62,243 bases of DNA from Devosia elaeis (GTDB taxonomy: Bacteria > Pseudomonadota > Alphaproteobacteria > Rhizobiales > Devosiaceae): positions 1-62,243 of the forward strand of contig NZ_LVVY01000090.1 of NCBI RefSeq assembly GCF_001650025.1. Direction: 5' to 3'. A model generated the notes under the pieces. The model made no database searches. It was not told where the DNA came from and worked only from the letters and a program-made list of their open reading frames with translations. The position numbers and the translations under genes are program-made. Shown piece by piece: positions 25,185 through 34,458 of the stretch (within the stretch, counting starts at the first letter, position 1; every line of letters starts with the position of its first letter).

Positions 25185-26198
25185 CTACTTGCTCAGCGCT
25201 TCGGCCAGATAGGGCAGGGAAATGTCCATGCGGTAATCGACGCTGGAATGATTGTCGGGGAATTCCTCGTAGCGATGGGCGATGTTCCGGGCTTCGAGCG
25301 CCTTGTGGATGCGCCGCGTGCCATAGAGGATGTTGTATTGATCCTCGGTGCCGCAATCGAGGAAGAAGGCCTTGAGCTTGGCTATGGCATCGGCATGGGT
25401 TTCGATCATGCGGGCGGGGTCCCAGGCGAGCCAATTGGCCCAGCGCTCTTCGATCAGTTCGCAGGTGTCGAGGGTGACGGGGAGGCGCAGGCCCAGGAAG
25501 GTATCGGGATCGGGATCCGGATCGAAGCTGGCGGCCTGGGCGAGGATCATCAGCACCAGGGTATCCTTGCCGTCGATCTTGGCCTTGGCCTCGAAGGTTT
25601 CGAGCCATTTCTCGATGGAATTGCCGGTCTTGGCCAGGGCCCGCAAGGTGGCGGGGAATTCGGGGATATAGAGATTTTCAAAGCCGGCATCGCCCGAATG
25701 GCTGGCCGCGGCGGCCCAGATATCGGGATGGCGCATGGCGTGGACCAGGGAGCCGAAGCCGCCCGAGGACTTGCCGAAAACGCCGCGCCGGCCGGCGCCG
25801 CCGCAGGAGAATTTCTCTTCCACCGCGGGCAGCATCTCGGCGATGAGGAAATCCTCGTAATGGCCGATGACGGGCGAATTGACATATTGATTGCCGCCCA
25901 GGCGCGAATAGCAATCGGGGAAGGCGACCACGACCGGGGCCATCTTGCCGTCGCCGATCAGCCGGTCGAGGCGCTCGGGCACGTTCTCGGTGAAGCTCTT
26001 CCAGGCCGTGTGGGCGGGGCCGCCGGCGGTGAAGCCGACGAGATCGACGAGGAGGGGCAGGCCGGACCCGTCATGGCCATGGGGCACATAGACATCGACG
26101 ATACGCGTGGTGGCATCGCCCAGGCGATTGCCGGCCAGGGCCTTGCTGTCCACGCTCAGGCGATGGATGGTGCCGGGGGCATGATGGGTCTTGCGCAT
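25185..26198 (-). CDS. Alpha/beta-hydrolase fold esterase (esterase D/PHB depolymerase-like)
   Basis: A 337-residue serine esterase of the family containing S-formylglutathione hydrolase and mycolyltransferase-type enzymes. The nucleophile is in VFGKSSGGFGS, an oxyanion-type segment is PLLVDLVGFT, and a C-terminal His appears in DNHSSVDYR. It lacks a signal peptide. AAGGAGACCGAC precedes ATG 26198. It stands alone. The substrate cannot be named; length and context do not support a specific formaldehyde-detoxification role. Confidence 0.82.
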   Translation of the reverse strand: MRKTHHAPGTIHRLSVDSKALAGNRLGDATTRIVDVYVPHGHDGSGLPLLVDLVGFTAGGPAHTAWKSFTENVPERLDRLIGDGKMAPVVVAFPDCYSRLGGNQYVNSPVIGHYEDFLIAEMLPAVEEKFSCGGAGRRGVFGKSSGGFGSLVHAMRHPDIWAAAASHSGDAGFENLYIPEFPATLRALAKTGNSIEKWLETFEAKAKIDGKDTLVLMILAQAASFDPDPDPDTFLGLRLPVTLDTCELIEERWANWLAWDPARMIETHADAIAKLKAFFLDCGTEDQYNILYGTRRIHKALEARNIAHRYEEFPDNHSSVDYRMDISLPYLAEALSK

Positions 26199-26260
26199 GT
26201 CGGTCTCCTTGGTTGGAGATGTTCTAGGCGATGGGGCGGGGATGGCAAGGGTGGGGCGCA

Positions 26261-26388
26261 TCCCCCTCACCCGTCTCGGGCTGCGCCCGATCCACCCTCT
26301 CCCCGAGGGGGAGAGGAACAAGAGGCGTATGCCGGCCCGTTCTTCTCCCCCTTGGGGAGAAGGTGGCCCGAAGGGCCGGATGAGGGGG
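26261..26388. repeat. Mosaic inverted-repeat element (family C)
   Basis: Outer arms TCCCCCTCA and TGAGGGGGA, with internal CTCTCCCCGAGGGGGAGAGG and CTCCCCCTTGGGGAGAAGGT hairpins. It shares a run including GGGGGAGAGGAACAAGAGGC with the copy at 4851-4985. Confidence 0.75.
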
Positions 26389-26425
26389 ACTGAACCGCAG
26401 GTCTGCAAGAAACGTTGGTAGCGTC

Positions 26426-27430
26426 ATGAACCAGCCCATCCTCACCCGCGATCTCTACGTGCCTGCCATCGATGCCTGGATCGATCCGGGCACGCCCAAG
26501 AAGCGCGCGATCATTACCCATGGGCATGCCGATCATGCGCGCAGCGGGCATGGGGCGGTGCTGGCGACGCCGGAGACCATCGCCATCATGAAGACCCGCT
26601 ATGGCGAGGATTGCGCCGGACGCTTCGAGGCGTTGCGCTTCGGGGAGGCGCTGCGGATCGGGGAGGCGTTGGTGAGCCTGCATCCGGCGGGGCATATATT
26701 GGGCTCGGCGCAGGTGCGAATCGAGGTCGAAGGGCAACGGGCGCTGGTGACGGGGGATTACAAGCGCCTGCCCGACCGCACGGCCGAGGCTTATGAGCCG
26801 GTGGAATGCGACCTGCTGGTCACCGAGGCGACGTTCGGGCTGCCGGTGTTCCAGCATCCGAAACCGCAGGACGAGATCGCGCGGCTGTTGAAATCGGTGG
26901 CCGACCAGCCGGGGCGTTGCCATCTCGTCGGCTGCTATGCCCTGGGCAAGGCGCAAAGGGTGATCGCGCTCCTGCGCGATGCGGGCTGGGACCAGCCTAT
27001 TTACCTGCATGGCGCGATGATCCGGCTATGCGAACTCTATGAGGAATTGGGCGTGTCGCTGGGCGAACTGATCCCGGCGACGGGCATGCCCAAAGCGGCG
27101 ATGGCGGGGCAGATCGTCATCGCGCCGCCTTCGGCGATCCGCGATGTGTGGAGCCGGCGCTTTCCCGATCCGGTCGTGTGCCAGGCCTCGGGCTGGATGA
27201 GCATCAAGCAGCGGGCGCGCCAGGCGCTGGTGGAATTGCCGCTGGTGATTTCGGACCATTGCGATTGGGGCGAACTCAACCAGTCGATCATGGAAAGCGG
27301 GGCCGGCACCGTCTGGGTGACGCATGGGCGCGAGGATGCGCTGGTCTATTGGTGCAAGAAGCAGGGGCTCGAGGCCGAGCCGCTGACCCTGCCCGGGCTG
27401 GACGACGATGGCGGGGAGGGCGGCGAGTGA
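26426..27430 (+). CDS. Ligase-associated DNA exonuclease (metallo-beta-lactamase fold)
   Basis: A 334-residue beta-CASP-like metallo-beta-lactamase protein. Zinc ligands are in THGHADHARSGH (residues about 32-43), HILGSAQV and GDYK; a further conserved His is in ISDHCDW. It belongs to the ligase-associated exonuclease family, found next to bacterial ATP-dependent DNA ligases and thought to trim DNA ends before sealing. The gene overlaps the ligase start by 4 nt (GTGA), so the two products are made together. Direct biochemical proof for this homologue is lacking. Confidence 0.93.
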   Translation: MNQPILTRDLYVPAIDAWIDPGTPKKRAIITHGHADHARSGHGAVLATPETIAIMKTRYGEDCAGRFEALRFGEALRIGEALVSLHPAGHILGSAQVRIEVEGQRALVTGDYKRLPDRTAEAYEPVECDLLVTEATFGLPVFQHPKPQDEIARLLKSVADQPGRCHLVGCYALGKAQRVIALLRDAGWDQPIYLHGAMIRLCELYEELGVSLGELIPATGMPKAAMAGQIVIAPPSAIRDVWSRRFPDPVVCQASGWMSIKQRARQALVELPLVISDHCDWGELNQSIMESGAGTVWVTHGREDALVYWCKKQGLEAEPLTLPGLDDDGGEGGE

Positions 27431-28992
27431 AGCGCTTCGCGGACCTGCTTGAATTGCTGGCCCTCACGTCGTCGCGGACGCGCAAGATCGCGGCCCTGGC
27501 GCAATATTTCGCCGAAGTGCCGGACCCCGATCGCGGGCTGGCGCTGGCGGTGCTGACCGGGGAAATGGACATTCGCAACGTCAAGCCGGCGCTGCTCAAG
27601 GAAACGGTGCTGGCCGAGGTGGACGAGACCCTGTTCGCGCTCTCCTATGATTATGTGGGGGATTTGGGCGAGACCATCGCGCTGATCTGGCCGCATCACG
27701 GGGCAGCGGACCTGCCGCGGCTGAGCGCGGTGGTGGCGCTGCTCAACGAGACGAGCAAGGCGGAATTGCCCCGGGTGATCGGCGGCTTGCTCACCCAGGC
27801 GGCGATCCATGAGCGCTGGGCGCTGGTGAAACTGGCGACGGGCGCCCTGCGGATCGGGGTTTCGGCGCGGCTGGCCAAGACGGCTTTGGCGGAGATGAGC
27901 GGGGTGGACTTGCAGGCCATCGAGGAGGTCTGGCACGGGATCAAGCCGCCCTATGCCGAATTGTTCGCCTGGCTGGAGGGCAAGACCGAGCGGCCCGAGA
28001 TCGATCACAATGCGCGCTTTCATCCGCTGATGCTGTCCAATCCGATCGAGGAGCACGATTTCGAGCGGCTCGATCCCCGCGACTTCGCCGCCGAATGGAA
28101 ATGGGACGGCATCCGCGTGCAATTGGTGCTGGGCAGGGATGGCGTGTCGATGTTTTCGCGCACCGGCGACGACATCGCGGCCAGCTTCCCCGACGTGGTC
28201 GAGGCGGCGATGGGCAGGGCGGTGCTGGACGGGGAATTGCTGGTGGGGCACGACTTTGAGGCGAAGAGCTTCAACGACCTGCAGCAACGGCTCAATCGCA
28301 AGGTGGCCTCGGCCAGGCAGATGAGCGAGTTGCCCGGCTTCGTGCGGGTCTATGACATGCTGTTCGACGGCGACGAGGATATCCGCGCCTTTGGCTGGGA
28401 GGAGCGACGGGCGCGGCTGGAAGCGTGGTTCGGCAAGAATCCGCAGACGCGGCTCGACCTGTCCGAGGTGCTGCCGTTCGATAGCTGGGAGGACGTCGCC
28501 CGGCTGCGGCGGCAGGGCGCGGACGAGCACGGCCATGAAGGGGTGATGCTCAAGCTCAGGACTGCGCCCTATGTGCCGGGGCGACCCAAGGGTTTCTGGT
28601 TCAAATGGAAGCGCGATCCCAATGTGGTCGATGCGGTGCTGATGTATGCCCAGCGCGGGCATGGCAAGCGCTCGTCCTATTATTCCGATTATACGTTCGG
28701 CGCCTGGCGGGGGAACGAGATCGTGCCGATCGGCAAGGCCTATTTCGGCTTTACCGACGAGGAACTGAAACAGCTCGACAAGTGGATCCGCGCCAATACG
28801 ATCGGCAGTTTCGGGCCGGTGCGGGAGGTGAAGAAGGAATTGGTGTTCGAGGTGGCTTTCGACAGCGCCCAAAGGAGCGGGCGGCACAAATCCGGCATCG
28901 CCCTGCGCTTTCCGCGCATCAGCCGGATAAGATGGGACAAGCCGGCGCATGAGGCGGCGCGGATCGAGGATGTCGAGGCGTTTGTGGGGTAG
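27427..28992 (+). CDS. ATP-dependent DNA ligase (cisplatin-type LigB/LigC group)
   Basis: A 521-residue ATP-dependent ligase: an N-terminal helical domain, the adenylation domain with the nucleotidyl-transfer Lys in EWKWDGIR (K225), DGELLV, then EGVMLK and WFKWKRD of the C-terminal motifs, and an OB-fold. It seals nicks in DNA, in addition to the main NAD-dependent LigA expected elsewhere. It starts at GTG 27427 inside the stop of the exonuclease gene. In many bacteria this pair continues with an Lhr-type helicase and a PdeM-type phosphoesterase; neither is present here. Confidence 0.94.
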   Translation: MKRFADLLELLALTSSRTRKIAALAQYFAEVPDPDRGLALAVLTGEMDIRNVKPALLKETVLAEVDETLFALSYDYVGDLGETIALIWPHHGAADLPRLSAVVALLNETSKAELPRVIGGLLTQAAIHERWALVKLATGALRIGVSARLAKTALAEMSGVDLQAIEEVWHGIKPPYAELFAWLEGKTERPEIDHNARFHPLMLSNPIEEHDFERLDPRDFAAEWKWDGIRVQLVLGRDGVSMFSRTGDDIAASFPDVVEAAMGRAVLDGELLVGHDFEAKSFNDLQQRLNRKVASARQMSELPGFVRVYDMLFDGDEDIRAFGWEERRARLEAWFGKNPQTRLDLSEVLPFDSWEDVARLRRQGADEHGHEGVMLKLRTAPYVPGRPKGFWFKWKRDPNVVDAVLMYAQRGHGKRSSYYSDYTFGAWRGNEIVPIGKAYFGFTDEELKQLDKWIRANTIGSFGPVREVKKELVFEVAFDSAQRSGRHKSGIALRFPRISRIRWDKPAHEAARIEDVEAFVG

Positions 28993-29000
28993 CTCGCAAT

Positions 29001-29092
29001 AGACCTCATCCTGAGCCTGTCGACGGGCGGGGTCGTGGCACGCAGTTTCGAGATGCCCGACCTCATGGTTCGACAGGCTCATCATGAGGTCT
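29001..29092. repeat. Inverted repeat after the ligase gene (family D)
   Basis: AGACCTCAT (29001-29009) pairs with ATGAGGTCT (29084-29092), and GAGCCTGTCGA (29013-29023) with TCGACAGGCTC (29070-29080). It resembles REP-type repeats common in alphaproteobacteria and ends 21 bp before the next start. Confidence 0.75.
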
Positions 29093-29113
29093 CCGAAAAG
29101 CAGGAGAAAAGCA

Positions 29114-29425
29114 ATGTCATCGCGAAGCAATCACGCCCGGCTGGTGGCGCTGGAAAAGGAAATGGCGGCGGCGGCGGCGGCTTTCGATTTCGAGACGGCG
29201 GCGCGGCTGCGCGACGAGATGGCGCGGCTCAAGGGCGAAGATGCCGAGACCAGCGCGATCCTGGACGCGGACGGCAATGTGGTGGAAGTTTCGGTGGGAC
29301 AGGCGCCGCCGGGACAGATCGGGCTCGGGTCCAATGCGCCGCTGCGCCAGCCGCCCAAGGGGTGGAAGAAACCGAAAAAGCCGGACCTGATGACGAAGAA
29401 CGTGAAGGGGCGCGGGGAGCGTTGA
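29114..29425 (+). CDS. UVR-motif (UvrB/UvrC-motif) small protein
   Basis: A 103-residue protein. Residues about 11-38 (LVALEKEMAAAAAAFDFETA and on to LRDEMARLK) form a UVR motif, the coiled helical hairpin by which UvrB and UvrC bind each other. The rest is short and ends in a basic tail (KKPKKPDLMTKNVKGRGER). AGGAG precedes ATG 29114. It follows the DNA ligase on the same strand, separated by a hairpin repeat, so a DNA-repair link is plausible but inferred. No nuclease or helicase domain is present. Confidence 0.82.
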   Translation: MSSRSNHARLVALEKEMAAAAAAFDFETAARLRDEMARLKGEDAETSAILDADGNVVEVSVGQAPPGQIGLGSNAPLRQPPKGWKKPKKPDLMTKNVKGRGER

Positions 29426-29468
29426 GGCCTTAGTGCACCCGCCAAGTACGGCGGTGCGAAAGTGCAAG

Positions 29469-29500
29469 ACCCTCGGGTCAGGCCCGAGGGTGACGACCAG
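29469..29500. repeat. Inverted repeat (family A)
   Basis: ACCCTCGGGTCAGGCCCGAG then GGTGACGA: a copy of the unit at 12691, between the convergent UVR-motif and merR genes. Confidence 0.7.
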
Positions 29501-29515
29501 TGAGTGGGGAGGCCG

Positions 29516-29905
29516 TCAGGATTTCACCAGCCGCTCGTCGGCCAGTTTGCGGATTTCGCGCAATTCCCGGATCGTGGTTTCGAGGTCGTCGCGCTGGCGT
29601 TCCAGCAGGGCGATGCGCTGGTCGACCTTTTCGGCGAGCAGGTGCACCTGCTGGGTGCGGTCGGCGTCGTAGAGGCTGAGATAGTCGGAGATGTCGCGCA
29701 GGGAAAAGCCCAGGCGCTTGCCGCGCAGGATGAGGATCAGCCGGGCACGGTCGCGGCGGCGGAAAATGCGGGTGGCGCCGACGCGCTCGGGCGCGAGCAG
29801 GCCCTTGGATTCGTAGAAGCGGATGGCGCGGGTGGAAATGCCGAATTCCCTGGCGAGATCGGCAATGGCGAAGAGATCGCGCCCTTCGGGTTCGATGCGG
29901 TTCAC
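29516..29905 (-). CDS. MerR family transcriptional regulator, fatty-acid or acyl-CoA locus
   Basis: A 129-residue MerR protein. The N-terminal winged helix includes LFAIADLAREFGISTRAIRF and GLLAPERVGATRIF; a C-terminal coiled coil follows (LLAEKVDQRIALLERQRDDL). No metal-binding cysteines are present, so it is not a metal sensor. It belongs near the LiuR-type regulators of acyl-CoA metabolism. The start overlaps the fadD stop by 4 nt (ATGA), so it is made from the fadD message. It probably binds the two 16-bp palindromes between fadD and fadE and thus controls both strands. Confidence 0.87.
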   Translation of the reverse strand: MNRIEPEGRDLFAIADLAREFGISTRAIRFYESKGLLAPERVGATRIFRRRDRARLILILRGKRLGFSLRDISDYLSLYDADRTQQVHLLAEKVDQRIALLERQRDDLETTIRELREIRKLADERLVKS

Positions 29906-31608
29906 TTTTCGGCGCTCCGGCGCTGCGCATATTCCTCGCGCAGTTCCTTTTTGGAGAGCTTGCCGATCAGGGTCTTGGGCAGGGCGTCCTTGAAGATGAT
30001 ATCCTTGGGCATTTCGATCTTGTTGAGCTTGTCCTTGAGGAAGGTCTTGAGGTCGGATTCACTGGCCGATTGGCCGGGCTTGAGCTTGACATAGGCCACC
30101 GGCGCCTCGCCGCGATATTCGTCGGGAACGCCGATGACATTGACCTCCTCGACCGCGTCATGGGTCATCAGCGCCTCTTCGATGGTGCGCGGATAGACAT
30201 TGAAGCCCGAGCAGATGATGAGGTCCTTGATGCGGTCGACGAGGAAGACATAGCCGTCCGCGTCCATGTGGCCGACATCGCCGGTGCGCAGCCAGCCCTG
30301 CATGAAGGCCTCCTTGTCGGCCTCGGGATTCTGGTAATAGCCGGACATGACCTGCGGACCCTTGACCTGCAGCTCGCCATTTTCGCCGATGCCGACCACA
30401 TTGCCGCTATCGACATCCACGAAGCGCAGATCGGTGCCCGGCAGGGGCAGGCCGATGGACATGGGCCGGCCCGGCTTGCGCAAGGCGGCGCAGCAGACCA
30501 CGGGCGAGGCTTCGGTGAGGCCATAGCCCTCGGCGAGGAGGGCGCCGGATTTCTTCGCGAAGGCGTGGCGCACCTCGTCCGGCAGGGCGGCGCCGCCGGA
30601 AATGGCGACCTGGAGGCTTTCCAGGTGGCGGGCGGTGACATGGTCGGCGCGGGCAAGGGCATTGAGCAGGGTGGGCACGGCGGGCAGGACATTGGCCCGG
30701 GTGCGGGCGAAGACGTCCAGCAGGGCCTTCAGCTCGAAGCGCGGCAGCATGATGACAGGAATGCCGTTGCCCAGCGGCACGTTCATGCAGACCGTCATGG
30801 CGAAGATGTGGAAGAAGGGCAGGACGGCGATGACCTTGGAGGGGGCATAGAACAGCCCGTCGCCCCATTTGTCGATCTGGCTGACATTGGCGGCGATATT
30901 GGCATGGCTGAGCAGGGCGCCCTTGGGAATGCCGGTGGTGCCGCCGGTATATTGCTGGACGGCGATATCCTTGTGCGGGTCGATGGTGGCGGCGGCGGGC
31001 TTGTCGCCGCGCTCGATGAGCTTTTCGAACGCGGCGATGGTCGCGCCATAGGCGGGCCTGGCCAGATCCTTGCGCTTGGCGATGGAGAAGAGGAGCTTCT
31101 TGACCAGCGGCAGCGCATTGGGGAAATGGGCGACGATCAGCTTTTTGACATGGCCGGCCTTTTGCAGGGCCTCGCCCTTTTCATAAATCTGCTGCAGATC
31201 GAGCGTGACCATGATGTCGGCGCCGGCATTGGCCGTGATGTGGCTGAGCTCGGGCACGGTATAGAGCGGGTTGCAATTGACCACGGTGCCGCCCGCCCGC
31301 AGCACGCCGTAATAGGCGATCGGATAAAAGGGCGTATTGGGCAGCATCAGCGCGACGCGCGTGCCCTTGGTGACGCCATATTGGCTCTGGAGCGCGCCGG
31401 CAAAGGCGAGGATTTTCTCGCCCAGTTCGCCGAACGTGGTCTTGCCGCCGAGGAAGTCGAGCGCCAGGGCGCCGGGATTCTTCGCGCAGGCGGCCAGCAC
31501 CTGTTCATGCACGGGGGTGTCATCGATGGGCGAGTCCCAGACGATCCCCTCGGGGTAGCTGGCGATCCAGGGTCGCAGGCTGTCTTGACCGGCCTTCGTC
31601 GCGTCCAT
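29902..31608 (-). CDS. fadD: Long-chain fatty-acid-CoA ligase
   Basis: A 568-residue AMP-forming acyl-CoA synthetase. The P-loop-like motif YTGGTTGIPKGAL, the GYGLTEASPV motif, and the C-terminal YVFLVDRIKDLIICSGFNVYP signature are complete. It activates long-chain fatty acids with ATP and CoA, the first step of beta-oxidation. It is the first gene of a two-gene transcript with merR and is divergent from fadE. The promoter is probably TTGACG (31718-31713) and AATAGT 17 bp later on the minus strand, inside a putative operator. Confidence 0.95.
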   Translation of the reverse strand: MDATKAGQDSLRPWIASYPEGIVWDSPIDDTPVHEQVLAACAKNPGALALDFLGGKTTFGELGEKILAFAGALQSQYGVTKGTRVALMLPNTPFYPIAYYGVLRAGGTVVNCNPLYTVPELSHITANAGADIMVTLDLQQIYEKGEALQKAGHVKKLIVAHFPNALPLVKKLLFSIAKRKDLARPAYGATIAAFEKLIERGDKPAAATIDPHKDIAVQQYTGGTTGIPKGALLSHANIAANVSQIDKWGDGLFYAPSKVIAVLPFFHIFAMTVCMNVPLGNGIPVIMLPRFELKALLDVFARTRANVLPAVPTLLNALARADHVTARHLESLQVAISGGAALPDEVRHAFAKKSGALLAEGYGLTEASPVVCCAALRKPGRPMSIGLPLPGTDLRFVDVDSGNVVGIGENGELQVKGPQVMSGYYQNPEADKEAFMQGWLRTGDVGHMDADGYVFLVDRIKDLIICSGFNVYPRTIEEALMTHDAVEEVNVIGVPDEYRGEAPVAYVKLKPGQSASESDLKTFLKDKLNKIEMPKDIIFKDALPKTLIGKLSKKELREEYAQRRSAEK

Positions 31609-31702
31609 TCCGTTTCCTCCTCGTGGCCCCGCCAGGGCGGGTGCGTCCGGGTTTTCCCCCTATTGGTCCCGAATGACCGGAACCCGGAAACTATTCCATG
31701 GG

Positions 31703-31718
31703 TTTACGTTAGCGTCAA
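31703..31718. promoter_or_regulatory. 16-bp palindrome over the fadD promoter
   Basis: TTTACGTTAGCGTCAA: half-sites TTTACG and CGTCAA (reverse TTGACG) with a 4-bp centre. The TTGACG half is also a good -35 for fadD on the minus strand (AATAGT at -10, 17-bp spacing). It resembles known LiuR-type MerR sites. Confidence 0.65.
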
Positions 31719-31785
31719 TTCGTTGCCTCTGGGGCCGCGACAGGGATGCCGACAGCGTGCCCAAGCGAACGCAATGGGCGTCTAG

Positions 31786-31801
31786 TTGACGTATAGGTAA
31801 A
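31786..31801. promoter_or_regulatory. 16-bp palindrome over the fadE promoter
   Basis: TTGACGTATAGGTAAA: half-sites TTGACG and GGTAAA with a 4-bp centre, the same layout as the site at 31703. TTGACG may be the fadE -35, with TAAAGT (31808-31813) as -10 at 16 bp. The remaining 150 bp to fadE hold no recognisable gene and probably form a leader. Confidence 0.65.
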
Positions 31802-31953
31802 CTTGGGTAAAGTGCGCCTATATGCGGTCCCGGAGCGGCGCTATGCTGCGTTCGCAGGGAAAGACCGGTTCCAGCGGCGCCGGTCCGCATCAGGCAATGA
31901 CGGGCATCGGCCTTGTAGCTTGCGGGGCGCTGCCGTCCGAGGAGGATGAGGGC

Positions 31954-34419
31954 ATGACCCTTTTGCTGGTGGCGATCAGTCTCGTCATATTCGCGACCCT
32001 GGCCATGCGGGAAAGCCCGCTCTGGCAATGGGGCCTCGCCTTCGCGGCGATCGGCTTCCTGTCGGGACTGGATTTTACCCAGGACGGCGCCGTTTATGCG
32101 CTGGGCTGGTTCTCCTGGGTGCTGGTCGTGTTCGGCGTCGTCCTGCTGGTGCTGGCGGTCAAGCCGATCCGCATGGCGCTCCTGGTGCCCCCCATCTATG
32201 CGGCGGTCAAATCCATCCTGCCCCGGGTGAGCCGTACCGAACAGGAAGCGCTCGATGCCGGCACGGTGGGCTGGGATGCCGAATTGTTCTCCGGGCGGCC
32301 GGATTGGGACAAGCTCACCGACATCCGCCCGCTGACGCTGACGGCGGAGGAGCAGGCCTTTCTCGACGGGCCGACGGAAACGGCCTGCAAGATGATCGAC
32401 GATTGGGATATCCGCCACAATCGCGCGGACCTGTCGCCGGAACTCTGGCAATTCTTCAAGGATAACGGCTTTCTCGGCATGCTCATTTCCAAGGAGCATG
32501 GCGGGCACGGCTTTTCGGCCCAGGCGCAATCGATGATCGTCTCCAAGATCGCCAGCCGCTCGGTGGCGGCGGGGATCACGGTCATGGTGCCCAATTCGCT
32601 GGGGCCGGGCGAATTGCTGGAGCGCTATGGCCTGCCCGAGCAGAAGGAAAAATATCTCCATCGCCTGGCCAATGGCCAGGAGGTGCCCTGCTTCGCGCTG
32701 ACCGGGGTGCATTCGGGATCGGATGCAGGCGGCATGCGCGATATCGGCGTCGTGACCAAGGGTGCCTGGAACGGGCAGGAGGTGCTCGGCGTCCGGCTTT
32801 CCTTCGACAAGCGCTATATTACCCTGGCGCCCATCGCCACGCTGGTGGGGCTGGCCTTCATCCTCAAGGATCCGGACAATCATTTGGGGCGGGGCGAGGA
32901 TATCGGCATTACCCTGGCGCTGATCCCGCACGATCACCCGGGCCTCGATATCGGGCGCCGGCATTTTCCGGCCCGGCAGGCCTTCATGAACGGGCCGGTG
33001 CGCGGCAAGGACACGTTCATCCCCATGGATTTCCTGATCGGGGGCACCGAATATGCCGGGCAGGGCTGGCGCATGCTGATGGAATGCCTGTCCACCGGGC
33101 GCGCCATTTCGCTGCCGGCCATCGGCACCACCTCGATCAAGGCGACGTTGCGGGCCACTTCGGCCTATGCGCGGGTGCGCCGGCAATTCGGCATCCCGGT
33201 GGGGATCATGGAGGGGGTGGCCGAGCCGCTCGGCGAGATGGTCAAGCGCGCCTATATGTTCGAGGCGGCCCGGCGGCTCACCGCCTCCATGGTGGACGAG
33301 GGGCAGCGCCCCGCCGTCATTGCCGGCCTTTTGAAATACACCACCACCGAGGCCATGCGCGACAGCATGGACGATGCCTTCGACATCCAGGGCGGCCGGG
33401 CTATCCAGGACGGGCCGGGCAATTACCTGTTCGGCGCCTATCAATCCATGCCGGTGGCCATCACCGTGGAGGGCGCCAATATCCTCACCCGCACGCTGAT
33501 GACCTTCGCGCAGGGCGTGCTCAGGGCGCATCCCTATCTCCTGCGCGAGGTGCAGGCGGCGCAGAACAAGGATCGCCGGGCCGGCATCGTCGCTTTCGAC
33601 GCTGCCTTTGGCGGCCATGCCAGGTTCATGTTGCGCAATATCGTGGCGAGCTTCCTGCATGGCCTGAGCAATGGCGCCTTCGCCACCGCGCCCAATGAGG
33701 GGCCGATGGCGCGCTGGTATCGGCGGTTGCATCGCTATAGCCAGGATTTCGCGCTGGTGGCGGACTGGACGACGGTGGTTCTGGGCGGGGCGCTCAAGCG
33801 CAAGCAGAAGCTCTCGGGCCGCATGGCGGACCTGTTGGGCGAGCTCTACCTGATGTCGGCCACGCTCAAGCGGTTCGACGAGGAAGGCCGGATCGCCGAG
33901 GATCGCGAGCTGGTCGATGCGATCATGGCCGATCGGGTAGCCAATATGGAGCGCATTTTCGGCGAGGTCTTCGCCAATTTCCCCAATCCGGTCTTCGCCA
34001 ATGCCATGCGGTTCCTGTGTTTCCCGCTGGGCCGGCATGCCAGGCGGGCTTCGGACCGGGTCAATTACCGTTTCGTGCGCGCGGTGCTGCGGCCCGGCGC
34101 GTTCCGCGACCGGCTGACCACGGGCATCTTCGTTTCCATGGCCCCCAATGACGTGACCGGCGTTCTCGAAGATGCGTTCATCAAGGTGACCGAGGCCGAG
34201 GAGGTCGAGGCCAAGTTCGTCAAGGCGGCGCGCAAGGGCGTGATCGAGCGGCGGCTGGATCGCGACGCCATCGAGGATGCGGTGGCGGCGGGCGTGCTCA
34301 ATGGCAACGAGGCCGGCATCATGCGGGCGGCGGACGAGGCGACGAACAGGGCCGTGCATGTCGATGATTTCGAAATGGACGTGCTGAAAGAGACCAAGCC
34401 GCGCGCGGCGGCGGAATAG
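31954..34419 (+). CDS. fadE: Acyl-CoA dehydrogenase FadE
   Basis: An 821-residue acyl-CoA dehydrogenase of the long FadE type. The N-terminus is hydrophobic (TLLLVAISLVIFATLAM, then WGLAFAAIGFLSGL and WFSWVLVVFGVVLLVLAV), as in E. coli FadE, and anchors it to the membrane. The dehydrogenase core follows, with FALTGVHSGSDAGGM at the FAD site. It makes the 2,3-trans double bond in acyl-CoA. GAGGAGGATGAGGGC precedes ATG 31954; longer frames from 31822 add non-family residues. It is the first gene of the fadE-fadB-fadA side. Confidence 0.94.
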   Translation: MTLLLVAISLVIFATLAMRESPLWQWGLAFAAIGFLSGLDFTQDGAVYALGWFSWVLVVFGVVLLVLAVKPIRMALLVPPIYAAVKSILPRVSRTEQEALDAGTVGWDAELFSGRPDWDKLTDIRPLTLTAEEQAFLDGPTETACKMIDDWDIRHNRADLSPELWQFFKDNGFLGMLISKEHGGHGFSAQAQSMIVSKIASRSVAAGITVMVPNSLGPGELLERYGLPEQKEKYLHRLANGQEVPCFALTGVHSGSDAGGMRDIGVVTKGAWNGQEVLGVRLSFDKRYITLAPIATLVGLAFILKDPDNHLGRGEDIGITLALIPHDHPGLDIGRRHFPARQAFMNGPVRGKDTFIPMDFLIGGTEYAGQGWRMLMECLSTGRAISLPAIGTTSIKATLRATSAYARVRRQFGIPVGIMEGVAEPLGEMVKRAYMFEAARRLTASMVDEGQRPAVIAGLLKYTTTEAMRDSMDDAFDIQGGRAIQDGPGNYLFGAYQSMPVAITVEGANILTRTLMTFAQGVLRAHPYLLREVQAAQNKDRRAGIVAFDAAFGGHARFMLRNIVASFLHGLSNGAFATAPNEGPMARWYRRLHRYSQDFALVADWTTVVLGGALKRKQKLSGRMADLLGELYLMSATLKRFDEEGRIAEDRELVDAIMADRVANMERIFGEVFANFPNPVFANAMRFLCFPLGRHARRASDRVNYRFVRAVLRPGAFRDRLTTGIFVSMAPNDVTGVLEDAFIKVTEAEEVEAKFVKAARKGVIERRLDRDAIEDAVAAGVLNGNEAGIMRAADEATNRAVHVDDFEMDVLKETKPRAAAE

Positions 34420-34458
34420 GCGAATGGAGTGCGCGCTGTGGGTGCCGCTGCCACAGAT

